A stretch of 64,000 bases of DNA, taken from positions 1 through 64,000 of the forward strand of contig JBEEFW010000029.1 of assembly GCA_041166385.1 (NCBI GenBank), read 5' to 3'. Source of the stretch: DASUCS01 sp041166385 (GTDB lineage: Bacteria > Actinomycetota > Acidimicrobiia > Acidimicrobiales > JACDCH01). Within the stretch, counting starts at the first letter, position 1, and each line of letters opens with the position of its first letter. Shown here one piece after another: positions 50,671-57,854 of the stretch. The notes below the pieces were generated by a model. The model was not told where the DNA came from. It was given only the letters and a program-made list of their open reading frames with translations, and searched no databases. Position numbers and translations under genes: made by a program.

Positions 50671-51420
50671 ATGCTGCACGCGGAGGTCAGCGGCCGCGGC
50701 CCGCGGGTCGTGCTCGTGCACGGCTTTGCCCAGAACCGCAACTGCTGGGGACCGATCGACACGGATCTGGCGCGCGATCACGAGGTGGTGCGCGTCGATG
50801 CGCCGGGGCACGGCGGCTCCTCGCAGTTCCACGCGGGACTGCGTACCGGCGCTCGCCTGATCGCCGACCAAGGCGGCCGGGCCACGTACGTCGGCTACTC
50901 GATGGGGGCGCGCTTCGTACTCCACCTCGCCCTGGCCAACCCCGAGCTCGTCGAACGACTCGTGCTCATCGGCGGCACCGCGGGCATCGACGATGCTGAC
51001 GCACGCGCCGAGCGCAAGCGGAACGACGAGGTGATGGCGGCACGATTGGAGCGCGATGGGCTCGAGCCGTTCCTCGACGCATGGCTCGCACAACCGCTGT
51101 TCGCCGGCCTGTCCGAGGAGATGCAGTTCCGTGCTGCTCGATTGGAGAACACGATCGAGGGCCTGGCCGAGAGCCTGCGGCAGGCCGGGACCGGATCGCA
51201 GGATCCGCTGTGGGCCCGGCTCGCGCGCATCGACGGGCCGGCGTTGGTGGTCGCCGGCGAGGACGACGCCAAGTTCAGCGCCGAAGGCGCGCGTCTCGTC
51301 GAATCGATCGGCTCGAACGCGACACTCGCACTGATCAAGGGCGCCGGCCACGCCGCCCACCTCGAGCGGCCGGATCTGTTCCTGACAACACTGCGGGAGT
51401 GGCTGGTCGCTACGTCGTGA
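50671..51420 (+). CDS. menH: SHCHC synthase-like alpha/beta hydrolase
   Basis: MenH eliminates pyruvate from SEPHCHC. The 249-aa hydrolase has VLVHGFAQNRNCWGPI, VDAPGHGGSS, nucleophile GYSMGARF, Asp in VAGEDDAKF and His in GAGHAAHLERP, matching MenH. Start ATG 50671; GTG 50647 is possible. Divergent from menD with almost no spacer and convergent to menA with an 11-bp overlap. Position in the men cluster supports the assignment. Confidence 0.85.
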   Translation: MLHAEVSGRGPRVVLVHGFAQNRNCWGPIDTDLARDHEVVRVDAPGHGGSSQFHAGLRTGARLIADQGGRATYVGYSMGARFVLHLALANPELVERLVLIGGTAGIDDADARAERKRNDEVMAARLERDGLEPFLDAWLAQPLFAGLSEEMQFRAARLENTIEGLAESLRQAGTGSQDPLWARLARIDGPALVVAGEDDAKFSAEGARLVESIGSNATLALIKGAGHAAHLERPDLFLTTLREWLVATS

Positions 51421-52285
51421 GTGTGAGCCCGAGGGCGAAGAGGGTTCCGAACACGAGCTGGATGCGTCCCGTCGCAACGAGCACGGGGATGAGCGCGGGG
51501 CCGCGCGCCCCGCTCAACACGACGGTCACGGGCCGCTGGGCGAGCGGAATGGCGATGAGCGCCAGCGCGCCCGCCGGCCGTTGTCCGATGCCACTGACGA
51601 GCGGAACGGCGATCACAGCACCGACGAGCAACGCGACGTACAGCGCACGCGTGCGGGCCTCGCCCAACCGCACCGCCAACGTTTGCTTGCCCGCCGCCGT
51701 GTCGCCGGGGATGTCGCGCAAATTGTTCACGACGAGCAACGCTGTGGCGAGGAGCCCGACGGGGATCGCCGCCCCTACCGACAGCCCGGTGATGCGCTCG
51801 GTCTGCACGTACGTCGAGCCCACCGTGGCGACCAGGCCGAAGAACACGAACACGAACAGCTCGCCGAGACCCGCGTAGCCGTACGGTCGCGGTCCGCCGG
51901 TGTAGAGCCATCCGGCGGCGAACGACGCAACGCCGACGATCAGCAGCCGCAGGTCGACCGCCATCGCCAGCGACAGTCCCGCGACCGCGGCGATGCCGAA
52001 CGCCACCATCGATGCGAGCAGCACCGCGCGTGCAGTCGCGAGACCGGAGCCGACGAGCCGGACGGGTCCGGTCCGCTGGCCCGGATCGTCAGTTCCCCGT
52101 TTGCCGTCGCTGTGATCGTTGCCGTAATTGGTGCCGACCTGAATGGCGACCGCCGCGACGAGCGCCGCCGCGGCTCGCCACCAGATGACCTTCGTCTCCC
52201 CGACAGCGCACGCGGTGCCGACGAGCACAGGCACGATCGCCGCGGGGAGCGTGCGCGGCCGCGCCCCGGCGACCCACCTGTTCAC
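51410..52285 (-). CDS. menA: 1,4-dihydroxy-2-naphthoate polyprenyltransferase
   Basis: A 291-aa UbiA-family membrane prenyltransferase with about eight helices. The first Asp-rich motif is NYGNDHSDGKRG and the second is NNLRDIPGDTAAGKQTLAVRLG, which bind the prenyl diphosphate through magnesium. It starts at GTG 52285, overlapping the menB stop by 4 bp. Confidence 0.94.
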   Translation of the reverse strand: MNRWVAGARPRTLPAAIVPVLVGTACAVGETKVIWWRAAAALVAAVAIQVGTNYGNDHSDGKRGTDDPGQRTGPVRLVGSGLATARAVLLASMVAFGIAAVAGLSLAMAVDLRLLIVGVASFAAGWLYTGGPRPYGYAGLGELFVFVFFGLVATVGSTYVQTERITGLSVGAAIPVGLLATALLVVNNLRDIPGDTAAGKQTLAVRLGEARTRALYVALLVGAVIAVPLVSGIGQRPAGALALIAIPLAQRPVTVVLSGARGPALIPVLVATGRIQLVFGTLFALGLTLTT

Positions 52286-53175
52286 GGGCGCTTGGGGAAC
52301 TTCGAAAAGTCTGGACGACGCTTGCCGACGTACGCGTCGCGTCCCTCTTGCGCTTCTTCGGTTTGGTAGTAGAGCAACGTCGCGTCGCCGGCGAGCTGTT
52401 GGATGCCCGCGAGCCCGTCGTCGGCGGCGTTCATCGATGCCTTGATCATGCGCAACGCGAGCGGGCTGTGCTGCAGCATCTCCTCAGACCAACGCACGGT
52501 CTCTTCCTCGAGCTCCTCGAGAGGGACGACGGTGTTCACGAGCCCCATCTCGTACGCCCGCTGCGCGTCGTACTGACGGCAGAGGAACCACACCTCTCGA
52601 GCGAACTTCTGGCCGATCTGGCGCGCGAGCAGCCCTGAGCCGTAGCCGCCGTCGAACGAGCCGACACGAGGCCCCGTCTGTCCGAAGCGCGCGTTGTCGG
52701 CCGCGATCGTGAGATCGCAGACGACGTGCAACACGTGTCCGCCACCGATCGCATAACCCGCCACCATCGCGATGACGGGCTTCGGCGTCCTTCGGATCTG
52801 CACCTGGAGATCGAGGACGTTGAGCCGGCCGATGCCCTTCTGGGCGACGGCGTCGTCACCGATGTATCCGTCGTCGCCGCGGATCCGCTGATCGCCGCCG
52901 GAGCAGAACGCCTCGTCGCCGTCGCCCGTCAGGATGATCACTCCGATGTCGGGATCGTCACGCGCCTCGTTGAAGGCGTGCTGCAGCTCGAACAGCGTCT
53001 GCGGCCGGAAGGCGTTGCGCACCTCTGGGCGGCAGATCGTGATCTTGGCGATGGCGCCGACGCCGGAGGGCGACGCGATCTCGAAGCGGATGTCGCCGTA
53101 CTCGTGGTCTCCGGCGGGCTTCCACTCGGCTCCGGGCCGGATCCTGGAACCCGTCGAATGCGTCGAACCTGTCAT
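52282..53175 (-). CDS. menB: 1,4-dihydroxy-2-naphthoyl-CoA synthase
   Basis: A 297-aa crotonase that closes the second ring of the naphthoquinone. Diagnostic features are CSGGDQ at 91-96, VAGYAIGGGHVLHVVCDLTIA and GPRVGSFDGGYGSGLLARQIG with the catalytic Asp. The C-terminal RRPDFSKFPKRP is typical. ATG 53175 is chosen; upstream in-frame starts would extend it by up to 13 residues. Confidence 0.95.
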   Translation of the reverse strand: MTGSTHSTGSRIRPGAEWKPAGDHEYGDIRFEIASPSGVGAIAKITICRPEVRNAFRPQTLFELQHAFNEARDDPDIGVIILTGDGDEAFCSGGDQRIRGDDGYIGDDAVAQKGIGRLNVLDLQVQIRRTPKPVIAMVAGYAIGGGHVLHVVCDLTIAADNARFGQTGPRVGSFDGGYGSGLLARQIGQKFAREVWFLCRQYDAQRAYEMGLVNTVVPLEELEEETVRWSEEMLQHSPLALRMIKASMNAADDGLAGIQQLAGDATLLYYQTEEAQEGRDAYVGKRRPDFSKFPKRP

Positions 53176-53279
53176 CGGGATGAAGTCTGCTCGCCGGTGT
53201 GGCACCAGCGACAATCTCGGGTATCCGCGCTCGGTGCTCGCGATGGGGCATGCTGGTTGCTCCCTACTGGAGGTCCTGG

Positions 53280-53717
53280 ATGAATCGAAGAGAACTCGTG
53301 AACGCGATTGCCGCGCACACGGGACAGAACAACAAAGAGGTCGAAGCCACCCTCACCGGGTTCACCGAGGTCGTGACGGCCGTTGCCGCGAAGGGTGAGC
53401 CGGTGATCATCTCCGGCTTCGCGAAGTTCGTTCGTCGCGACTCCCCCGCTCGCATGGGCCGCAACCCGGCCACGGGCGAGGCGATCAAGATCAAGGCCTC
53501 CAAGAAGGCCAGGATCACTCCGTTGAAGGCGTTCAAGGACGCAGTCCTGTCTCCGGCGTCCGCTCCGAAGCTGGCCGCCGGCGTGTGGCCGCCCGCAGCG
53601 AAGACCGCGGCGAAGAAGGCCCCCGCCAAGAAGAAGGCTGCTCCTGCAGCCAAGAAGAAGGCGCCGGCCAAGAAGAAGGCCCCCGCCAAGAAGAAGGCTC
53701 CCGCCAAGCGCAGGTAG
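53280..53717 (+). CDS. hup: HU-family DNA-binding protein with Lys/Ala-rich tail
   Basis: A 145-aa nucleoid protein. Residues 1-90 are the HU fold (MNRRELVNAIAAHTG, then GFAKFVRRDSPARMGRNPATGE, the DNA-grasping arm). Residues about 105-145 are repeats of PAKKKA, like the histone-like tail of mycobacterial HupB. GGAGG lies 7 nt before ATG 53280. It lies between menB and menE, divergent from menB, and is followed by a nested palindrome. Confidence 0.93.
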   Translation: MNRRELVNAIAAHTGQNNKEVEATLTGFTEVVTAVAAKGEPVIISGFAKFVRRDSPARMGRNPATGEAIKIKASKKARITPLKAFKDAVLSPASAPKLAAGVWPPAAKTAAKKAPAKKKAAPAAKKKAPAKKKAPAKKKAPAKRR

Positions 53718-53726
53718 TCACTCGGT

Positions 53727-53773
53727 TCGCACGTGCGATGGATTGCCCCCACGGCAACTCATCGCACGTGCGA
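53727..53773. repeat. 47-nt nested palindrome between hup and menE
   Basis: The 14-nt arms TCGCACGTGCGATG (53727-53740) and the complement (53760-53773), a 2-nt mismatch, then TTGCC/GGCAA around a 5-nt loop. The outer 12 nt (TCGCACGTGCGA) are themselves self-complementary, so each arm can also pair with itself. It starts 10 nt after the hup stop and probably separates hup from menE transcripts. Confidence 0.72.
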
Positions 53774-53783
53774 TCCAGTTTTC

Positions 53784-54854
53784 ATGCATCGCCTCGTCCC
53801 ACTCCAGGTACCCGGTGGACCCGCGTTCGTCGACGCACTGCGGCGTGCATGGGACGACGGCGACGCTGTGTTGCCCGTCGACCCACGTCTACCGGAACCG
53901 GCAGTCCAACGGTTGATGGAGTCGATGCAACTCGACGAGCCCGTCGAAGACGGTGACGCGCTCGTCGTCGCGACCAGCGGCACCAGTGGCGAACCGAAGG
54001 GCGTCGTGCTCACCCACGTCGCGATCGCCGCGTCTGCCCGGGCGACGAGCGCGCGACTCGGCGTCGACCCTTCGACCGATTGCTGGCTGGCCTGTCTTCC
54101 TCTTGCCCACGTCGGCGGCCTGTCCGTCGTCACGCGAGCTCTTGCCACCAACACGCCCGTCGTCGTGCACGATGGCTTCGACGCCGACGCAGTCGAGCGA
54201 GCGGCCGCAACCGACGGTGTCACACTCGTCTCACTCGTCGCCACCGCATTGCGGCGCGTGGACGCGTCACGGTTCCGCATGGTCGTGCTGGGCGGCAGCA
54301 CGCCGCCCGAGGAGTTGCCGGCCAACGTCGTGACGACCTACGGGATGACCGAGACGGGAAGCGGCATCGTCTACGACGGCAGACCGCTCGACGGCGTCGA
54401 GGTACGCGTCGATGAGCGCGGCGAGATCCACGTGCGCGGCCCGATGCTCCTGCGCGAGTACCGCGACGGGACGGACCCGAAAGATGCCGACGGCTGGTTC
54501 GCGACCGACGACCTCGGCGAACTCGATGCGTCCGGGCGCTTGTTCGTGTCGGGTCGCGCCGGCGATCTCATCATCACCGGCGGTGAGAACGTGTGGCCCG
54601 AGCCAGTCGAAGCGATCCTCGCCAGCGAACCCGGGGTCGCGGACGTGGCCATCGTCGGACGCGCCGATGACGAATGGGGTCAGCGCGTGGTGGCGATGGT
54701 GGTTCCAACCGACGCGATGCAACCGCCGACGCTCGACGCGCTGCGAGCCGCGATCAAGGAACGCATCGGCCCGTGGGCGGCCCCGCGCGAGATCGAGCTC
54801 GTCGACGCGATCCCCCGCACCGCGCTGGGGAAGGTGCGCCGGCGCGGCCTCTGA
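53784..54854 (+). CDS. menE: o-Succinylbenzoate--CoA ligase
   Basis: MenE activates o-succinylbenzoate for ring closure. The 356-aa adenylate-forming enzyme is short, as in other actinobacteria. Motifs: VATSGTSGEPKGVVLTH (A3), TYGMTETGSG (A5), DDLGELDASGRLFVSGRAGDLIITGGENVWP (A7/A8 region) and IPRTALGKVRR with the catalytic lysine. Start ATG 53784; the frame is open upstream into the palindrome but conservation begins at HRLVPL. Confidence 0.9.
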   Translation: MHRLVPLQVPGGPAFVDALRRAWDDGDAVLPVDPRLPEPAVQRLMESMQLDEPVEDGDALVVATSGTSGEPKGVVLTHVAIAASARATSARLGVDPSTDCWLACLPLAHVGGLSVVTRALATNTPVVVHDGFDADAVERAAATDGVTLVSLVATALRRVDASRFRMVVLGGSTPPEELPANVVTTYGMTETGSGIVYDGRPLDGVEVRVDERGEIHVRGPMLLREYRDGTDPKDADGWFATDDLGELDASGRLFVSGRAGDLIITGGENVWPEPVEAILASEPGVADVAIVGRADDEWGQRVVAMVVPTDAMQPPTLDALRAAIKERIGPWAAPREIELVDAIPRTALGKVRRRGL

Positions 54855-54866
54855 CGCGCCGCGTCG

Positions 54867-56093
54867 CTACACCGCGACCAAGCTCGAGATTCGCGTGCCG
54901 CCGAGCGCGAGCACCCGTTTCTCGTTCGTCCCGAGCCTGTACGCGGTGGTCTCGAGGCCGGTGGTGAAGACGAGCCATTGCGAGTCACGCGAGAACGACG
55001 GCGCTGTCGGGCTGAACCCGACGACCGCATCCTCCAGGCTGGAGACCTTCCCAGTCGGCAAGTCGATCAAGACGAGTCGAGTCGGTTCGGTCTGACGAGC
55101 CAGCAGCACGCTGGCTTTGGTTGCATCCGCGGAGAACGTCACGGGAAAGCCCTGTGTGGCCGAGTCGCGCAGGTCTGGAAGCTCTCGCACAGTGCCCGTT
55201 GCAACGTTGATCAACACCACGCCACAAACGAGCTGGTCATCGCACTGCGCCGCGAACACGAAGTCGCCCCCCGCCGAAAGGGCATCGCCCGACGCAATTC
55301 GTCGGGCCGAGCCGGCACGGTCGACCACGTAGATGGAGCCGTGCAAGGACAGCACGACGCCCTCACGCACCGCTCCAGCGACTTGAGCCTGCGGGACACT
55401 GAATGGACCGGCCGTGACCGCGCCGGTGAGATCGACCTCGGTCAGTGTCACCGCGAGTTCCAGGTACCGAACCAACCACACCCGATCCTCGAACGACGAC
55501 GCAAAGAAGTTGTCGGCGGCCCCGAGGTCGGTGCCCGGCCGGTCGTAGGGCTCTCGAATGAACGTCGTCTGAGCCGACTGCGAGTTGACGACCACTCCCC
55601 CGGGTCTCGGCACGTAGACGTAGGCCGGCTGCATCGCCGGTCTCGACATGGCGCCTGTATCGAGGTCGATCAGTGAGATGAAGCCATCCTCGTTGGCGAC
55701 GAGAAGCTTGATTCCAGCCGGCGCGCCCAACTGGAGCCCGGGAAGCGTCGTCGCGGTTGTTGTCGTCGGTGCGGTCGTGGTCGTGCTCGTCGACGTCGAC
55801 GTCGTCGTCGGCCGACTCGTGGTGGTGGTGGTCGCGTTCGCCGCGGCCTTCTCGCGGCCGCCCGAGTCGCGGCCGGCGAAGACCAGCCCGGCCAACACGA
55901 CGGCCACCACCCCGCCCAGAGCGATCAGATCGCGACGGCGGTGCGGGCTGGCCGACCGAGAGCCCGCGCTGGACCGGCGACCCACCTCGACGGTGATGGC
56001 CTCGCCCTGCTGATGACCGCACGTCGGACAACGAAACGCATTGGGCGGGAGACTGAGGCCGCACGACTCACAACGAGCGTGCGGTGTGGTCAT
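54867..56093 (-). CDS. Zinc-ribbon, membrane-anchored protein with propeller-like extracellular domain
   Basis: A 408-aa protein starting ATG 56093. A zinc ribbon CESC-x9-CPTC occupies about residues 8-24 in the cytoplasm, then a membrane helix (about 61-79), a Thr/Ser-rich linker of about 40 residues, then repeated beta segments with GFISLIDLDTG, VWLVRYLELAV and FSRDSQWLVFTTG, as in a beta propeller. It lies downstream of an anti-sigma gene on the same strand and may sense something outside. No enzyme motif. Confidence 0.72.
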   Translation of the reverse strand: MTTPHARCESCGLSLPPNAFRCPTCGHQQGEAITVEVGRRSSAGSRSASPHRRRDLIALGGVVAVVLAGLVFAGRDSGGREKAAANATTTTTSRPTTTSTSTSTTTTAPTTTTATTLPGLQLGAPAGIKLLVANEDGFISLIDLDTGAMSRPAMQPAYVYVPRPGGVVVNSQSAQTTFIREPYDRPGTDLGAADNFFASSFEDRVWLVRYLELAVTLTEVDLTGAVTAGPFSVPQAQVAGAVREGVVLSLHGSIYVVDRAGSARRIASGDALSAGGDFVFAAQCDDQLVCGVVLINVATGTVRELPDLRDSATQGFPVTFSADATKASVLLARQTEPTRLVLIDLPTGKVSSLEDAVVGFSPTAPSFSRDSQWLVFTTGLETTAYRLGTNEKRVLALGGTRISSLVAV

Positions 56094-56112
56094 CAGTCGC
56101 GCAGAGTACCGA

Positions 56113-56721
56113 TCAGACAGGTACCAAAGCTGTGCACCACACCCGGCCATCGACCCCGACGAGCGCGAGTTCGCGGATTCTGCCCGGATTGCCCGGAAGG
56201 ATCGTCCCCCATGACCCGGAGCCGGGAACCTCGGTGGTGTTGCCGTCGACGTAGGTGACGCGCAGCCGGTACTCGTTCGACGCGTCCGTCCACCCGGGTA
56301 CGGCGACGAACACCCACGAGGGGTCGTCGCCATGTACGTACGCGTCACCCACGACCTTGCCGGACGGCGCGCGCATCGCCACTTCCCGCACGGGTACCGG
56401 CGTGTCGCTCATGATCCGACCAGCCGCGAAGGCCACCACCGCGAGAAGAACGGCGGCCACTGCGCCGGCCACGACCGGCCCCCGCCGTCGGGGCCGAGGC
56501 GGGCTGAGGCGCGCGAGCACGGCTTGCTCGAAACCCGACGCCGGCTCGCCATTCGGTGCGAGCAACACAAGATCGTCGGTGACCGCACTCAGGTCGTGCA
56601 TCAGCTCGCGGCAGGACACGCATCCCTCGACATGGGCCAACACGTCCGCGCGTTGCTCGCCCGGCAGCAGACCGAGTGCGGCCTCGGGGAGCATCACCTG
56701 CACGTCGGCGCAGCCGCTCAT
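56113..56721 (-). CDS. Anti-sigma factor (zinc-finger/RskA-like)
   Basis: A 202-aa single-pass protein. The cytoplasmic zinc anti-sigma motif is HVEGCVSC near 30-37, with a further Cys near residue 4, a membrane helix at about 82-101 (VVAGAVAAVLLAVVAFAAG), and an extracytoplasmic RskA-like domain (about 110-202) with VPGWTDASNEYRLRVTYVDG. ATG 56721 overlaps the sigma-factor stop (ATGA). It should hold the sigma factor until a signal triggers its cleavage. Confidence 0.86.
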   Translation of the reverse strand: MSGCADVQVMLPEAALGLLPGEQRADVLAHVEGCVSCRELMHDLSAVTDDLVLLAPNGEPASGFEQAVLARLSPPRPRRRGPVVAGAVAAVLLAVVAFAAGRIMSDTPVPVREVAMRAPSGKVVGDAYVHGDDPSWVFVAVPGWTDASNEYRLRVTYVDGNTTEVPGSGSWGTILPGNPGRIRELALVGVDGRVWCTALVPV

Positions 56722-57353
56722 CGGGACTCCGCCACGAGCTCGCCTCGGAGCTTCATCAATCCGGTGCGCAACCGCGTCTTCGCGGTCCCGAGTGGAATGC
56801 CCTCGATGTCGCTGATCTCTTGTGCCGTTCTTCCGTGCACGGCCGCGAGAACGACCGCACGCCGCTGGTCGACCGGCAGCAGGCGCAGGGCGTCCACCAC
56901 ACGCTCGACCTCCGTCGTGCGCGTGGCGAGGTCGGCAGGACCAGCCGTGGGATCGGTGGCGGTGAGATCGATCGCGTCCACGGGGTCCGCCGGTCGAACG
57001 CGTTCAACCCGAACGGCGTCGATCGCCAGATTGCGCGTGATCGTCAGCAACCACGTGGCCACCGACGCGCGGCGACCGTCGTACACCGCGGCGTGTCGCC
57101 ACGCCCGCACGAACGCTTCTTGTGCGACGTCCTCGGCACGCCCCGAGTCACCGACGATCGCGAGCGCGCAACCGAACACTCGACGCTGGTAGCGCCGCAC
57201 GAACGCAAGCGCAGCATCGGCATCGCATGCGGCGAGCCCGGCGACAAGGCCCTCGTCCGATCCGTCCCACACGTCGTTCTTACGGCTGGCGGGTCCGAAC
57301 GGATTGGCAACGGGAGCAATCCTTCCAGGTGGCCTGTCCGTATGATCCGGCAT
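56718..57353 (-). CDS. ECF-type RNA polymerase sigma factor (SigK-like)
   Basis: Region 2 (AFVRRYQRRVFGCALAIVGDSGRAEDVAQEAFVRAWR) and region 4 (LLPVDQRRAVVLAAVHGRTAQEISDIEGIPLGTAKTRL) are both clear. From ATG 57353 it is 211 aa with an unusual 27-residue N-terminal extension; AGGA lies 8 nt upstream of this ATG. GTG 57272 would give a standard 184-aa factor. It overlaps its anti-sigma gene by 4 bp and its ATG shares CATG with the divergent cupredoxin gene. Confidence 0.87.
   Translation of the reverse strand: MPDHTDRPPGRIAPVANPFGPASRKNDVWDGSDEGLVAGLAACDADAALAFVRRYQRRVFGCALAIVGDSGRAEDVAQEAFVRAWRHAAVYDGRRASVATWLLTITRNLAIDAVRVERVRPADPVDAIDLTATDPTAGPADLATRTTEVERVVDALRLLPVDQRRAVVLAAVHGRTAQEISDIEGIPLGTAKTRLRTGLMKLRGELVAESR
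57341..57346 (+). promoter_or_regulatory. Candidate -10 box of a leaderless transcript (cupredoxin gene)
   Basis: TATGAT lies at 57341-57346 and the ATG of the lipoprotein starts at 57352, leaving 5 nt. That spacing would put the transcription start at the A of the ATG, giving a leaderless mRNA, which is common in actinobacteria. No ribosome binding site precedes the ATG. A -35 box is not clear. Confidence 0.45.
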
Positions 57354-57834
57354 GCGCAAGATCCTGATTCTGCTCGCTGCGGTGGCCCTCTTCGTCGTCG
57401 GCTGCGGCGGAGGCAGCAGTTCGAGCACTCCGGTCAAGCTCTCTGGCAGCACGACCAACAAGGGGACGAAGGACCTGGCGGGCTCGGCCGCGGAGGTCGA
57501 GATGGACGACTTCTACTTCAACCCCACCTTCATCAAGGGCGGTACCCCCGGCGCCAGCGTGCAGCTCACGCTGAAGAACGAGGGCACGAACCCGCACACG
57601 TTCACGAGTGCGGCGCTCGGGGTCGACAAGCAGGTCGCTCCCGGCGGCAGTGAGGTCGTGCAGATCACGCTGCCGCAATCGGGCGCCACGGAGTTCCACT
57701 GCAAGTTCCACCAGCAGAGCAACGGCATGCAGGGCGCGTTCTTCTTCAAGGACGGCGACAGCGTTGCGGCCAGCGGCGGCGGTGGTTCGTCCAGCTCGTC
57801 GAGCTCGAGCGGCGGCTACAACTACCCGAACTAG
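57352..57834 (+). CDS. Cupredoxin-like lipoprotein
   Basis: A 160-aa lipoprotein (FVVGCGGG lipobox, Cys18). The mature domain has the type 1 copper ligands His82 (NPHTFT), Cys117 and His120 (FHCKFH) and Met126 (NGMQGAF), the plastocyanin/azurin arrangement, so it should carry electrons outside the membrane. The last 25 residues are a Gly/Ser run ending GGYNYPN, perhaps a flexible tail. The start is ATG 57352, probably leaderless. Confidence 0.85.
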   Translation: MRKILILLAAVALFVVGCGGGSSSSTPVKLSGSTTNKGTKDLAGSAAEVEMDDFYFNPTFIKGGTPGASVQLTLKNEGTNPHTFTSAALGVDKQVAPGGSEVVQITLPQSGATEFHCKFHQQSNGMQGAFFFKDGDSVAASGGGGSSSSSSSSGGYNYPN

Positions 57835-57854
57835 CCCCCGATAGCGTCCGGCGG

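Noticed and set aside
53590..53714. Tandem GCCAAGAAGAAGG-type repeats that could be taken for a satellite or CRISPR-like array
   Set aside because: They encode the PAKKKA repeats of the HU tail in frame, with no spacers.
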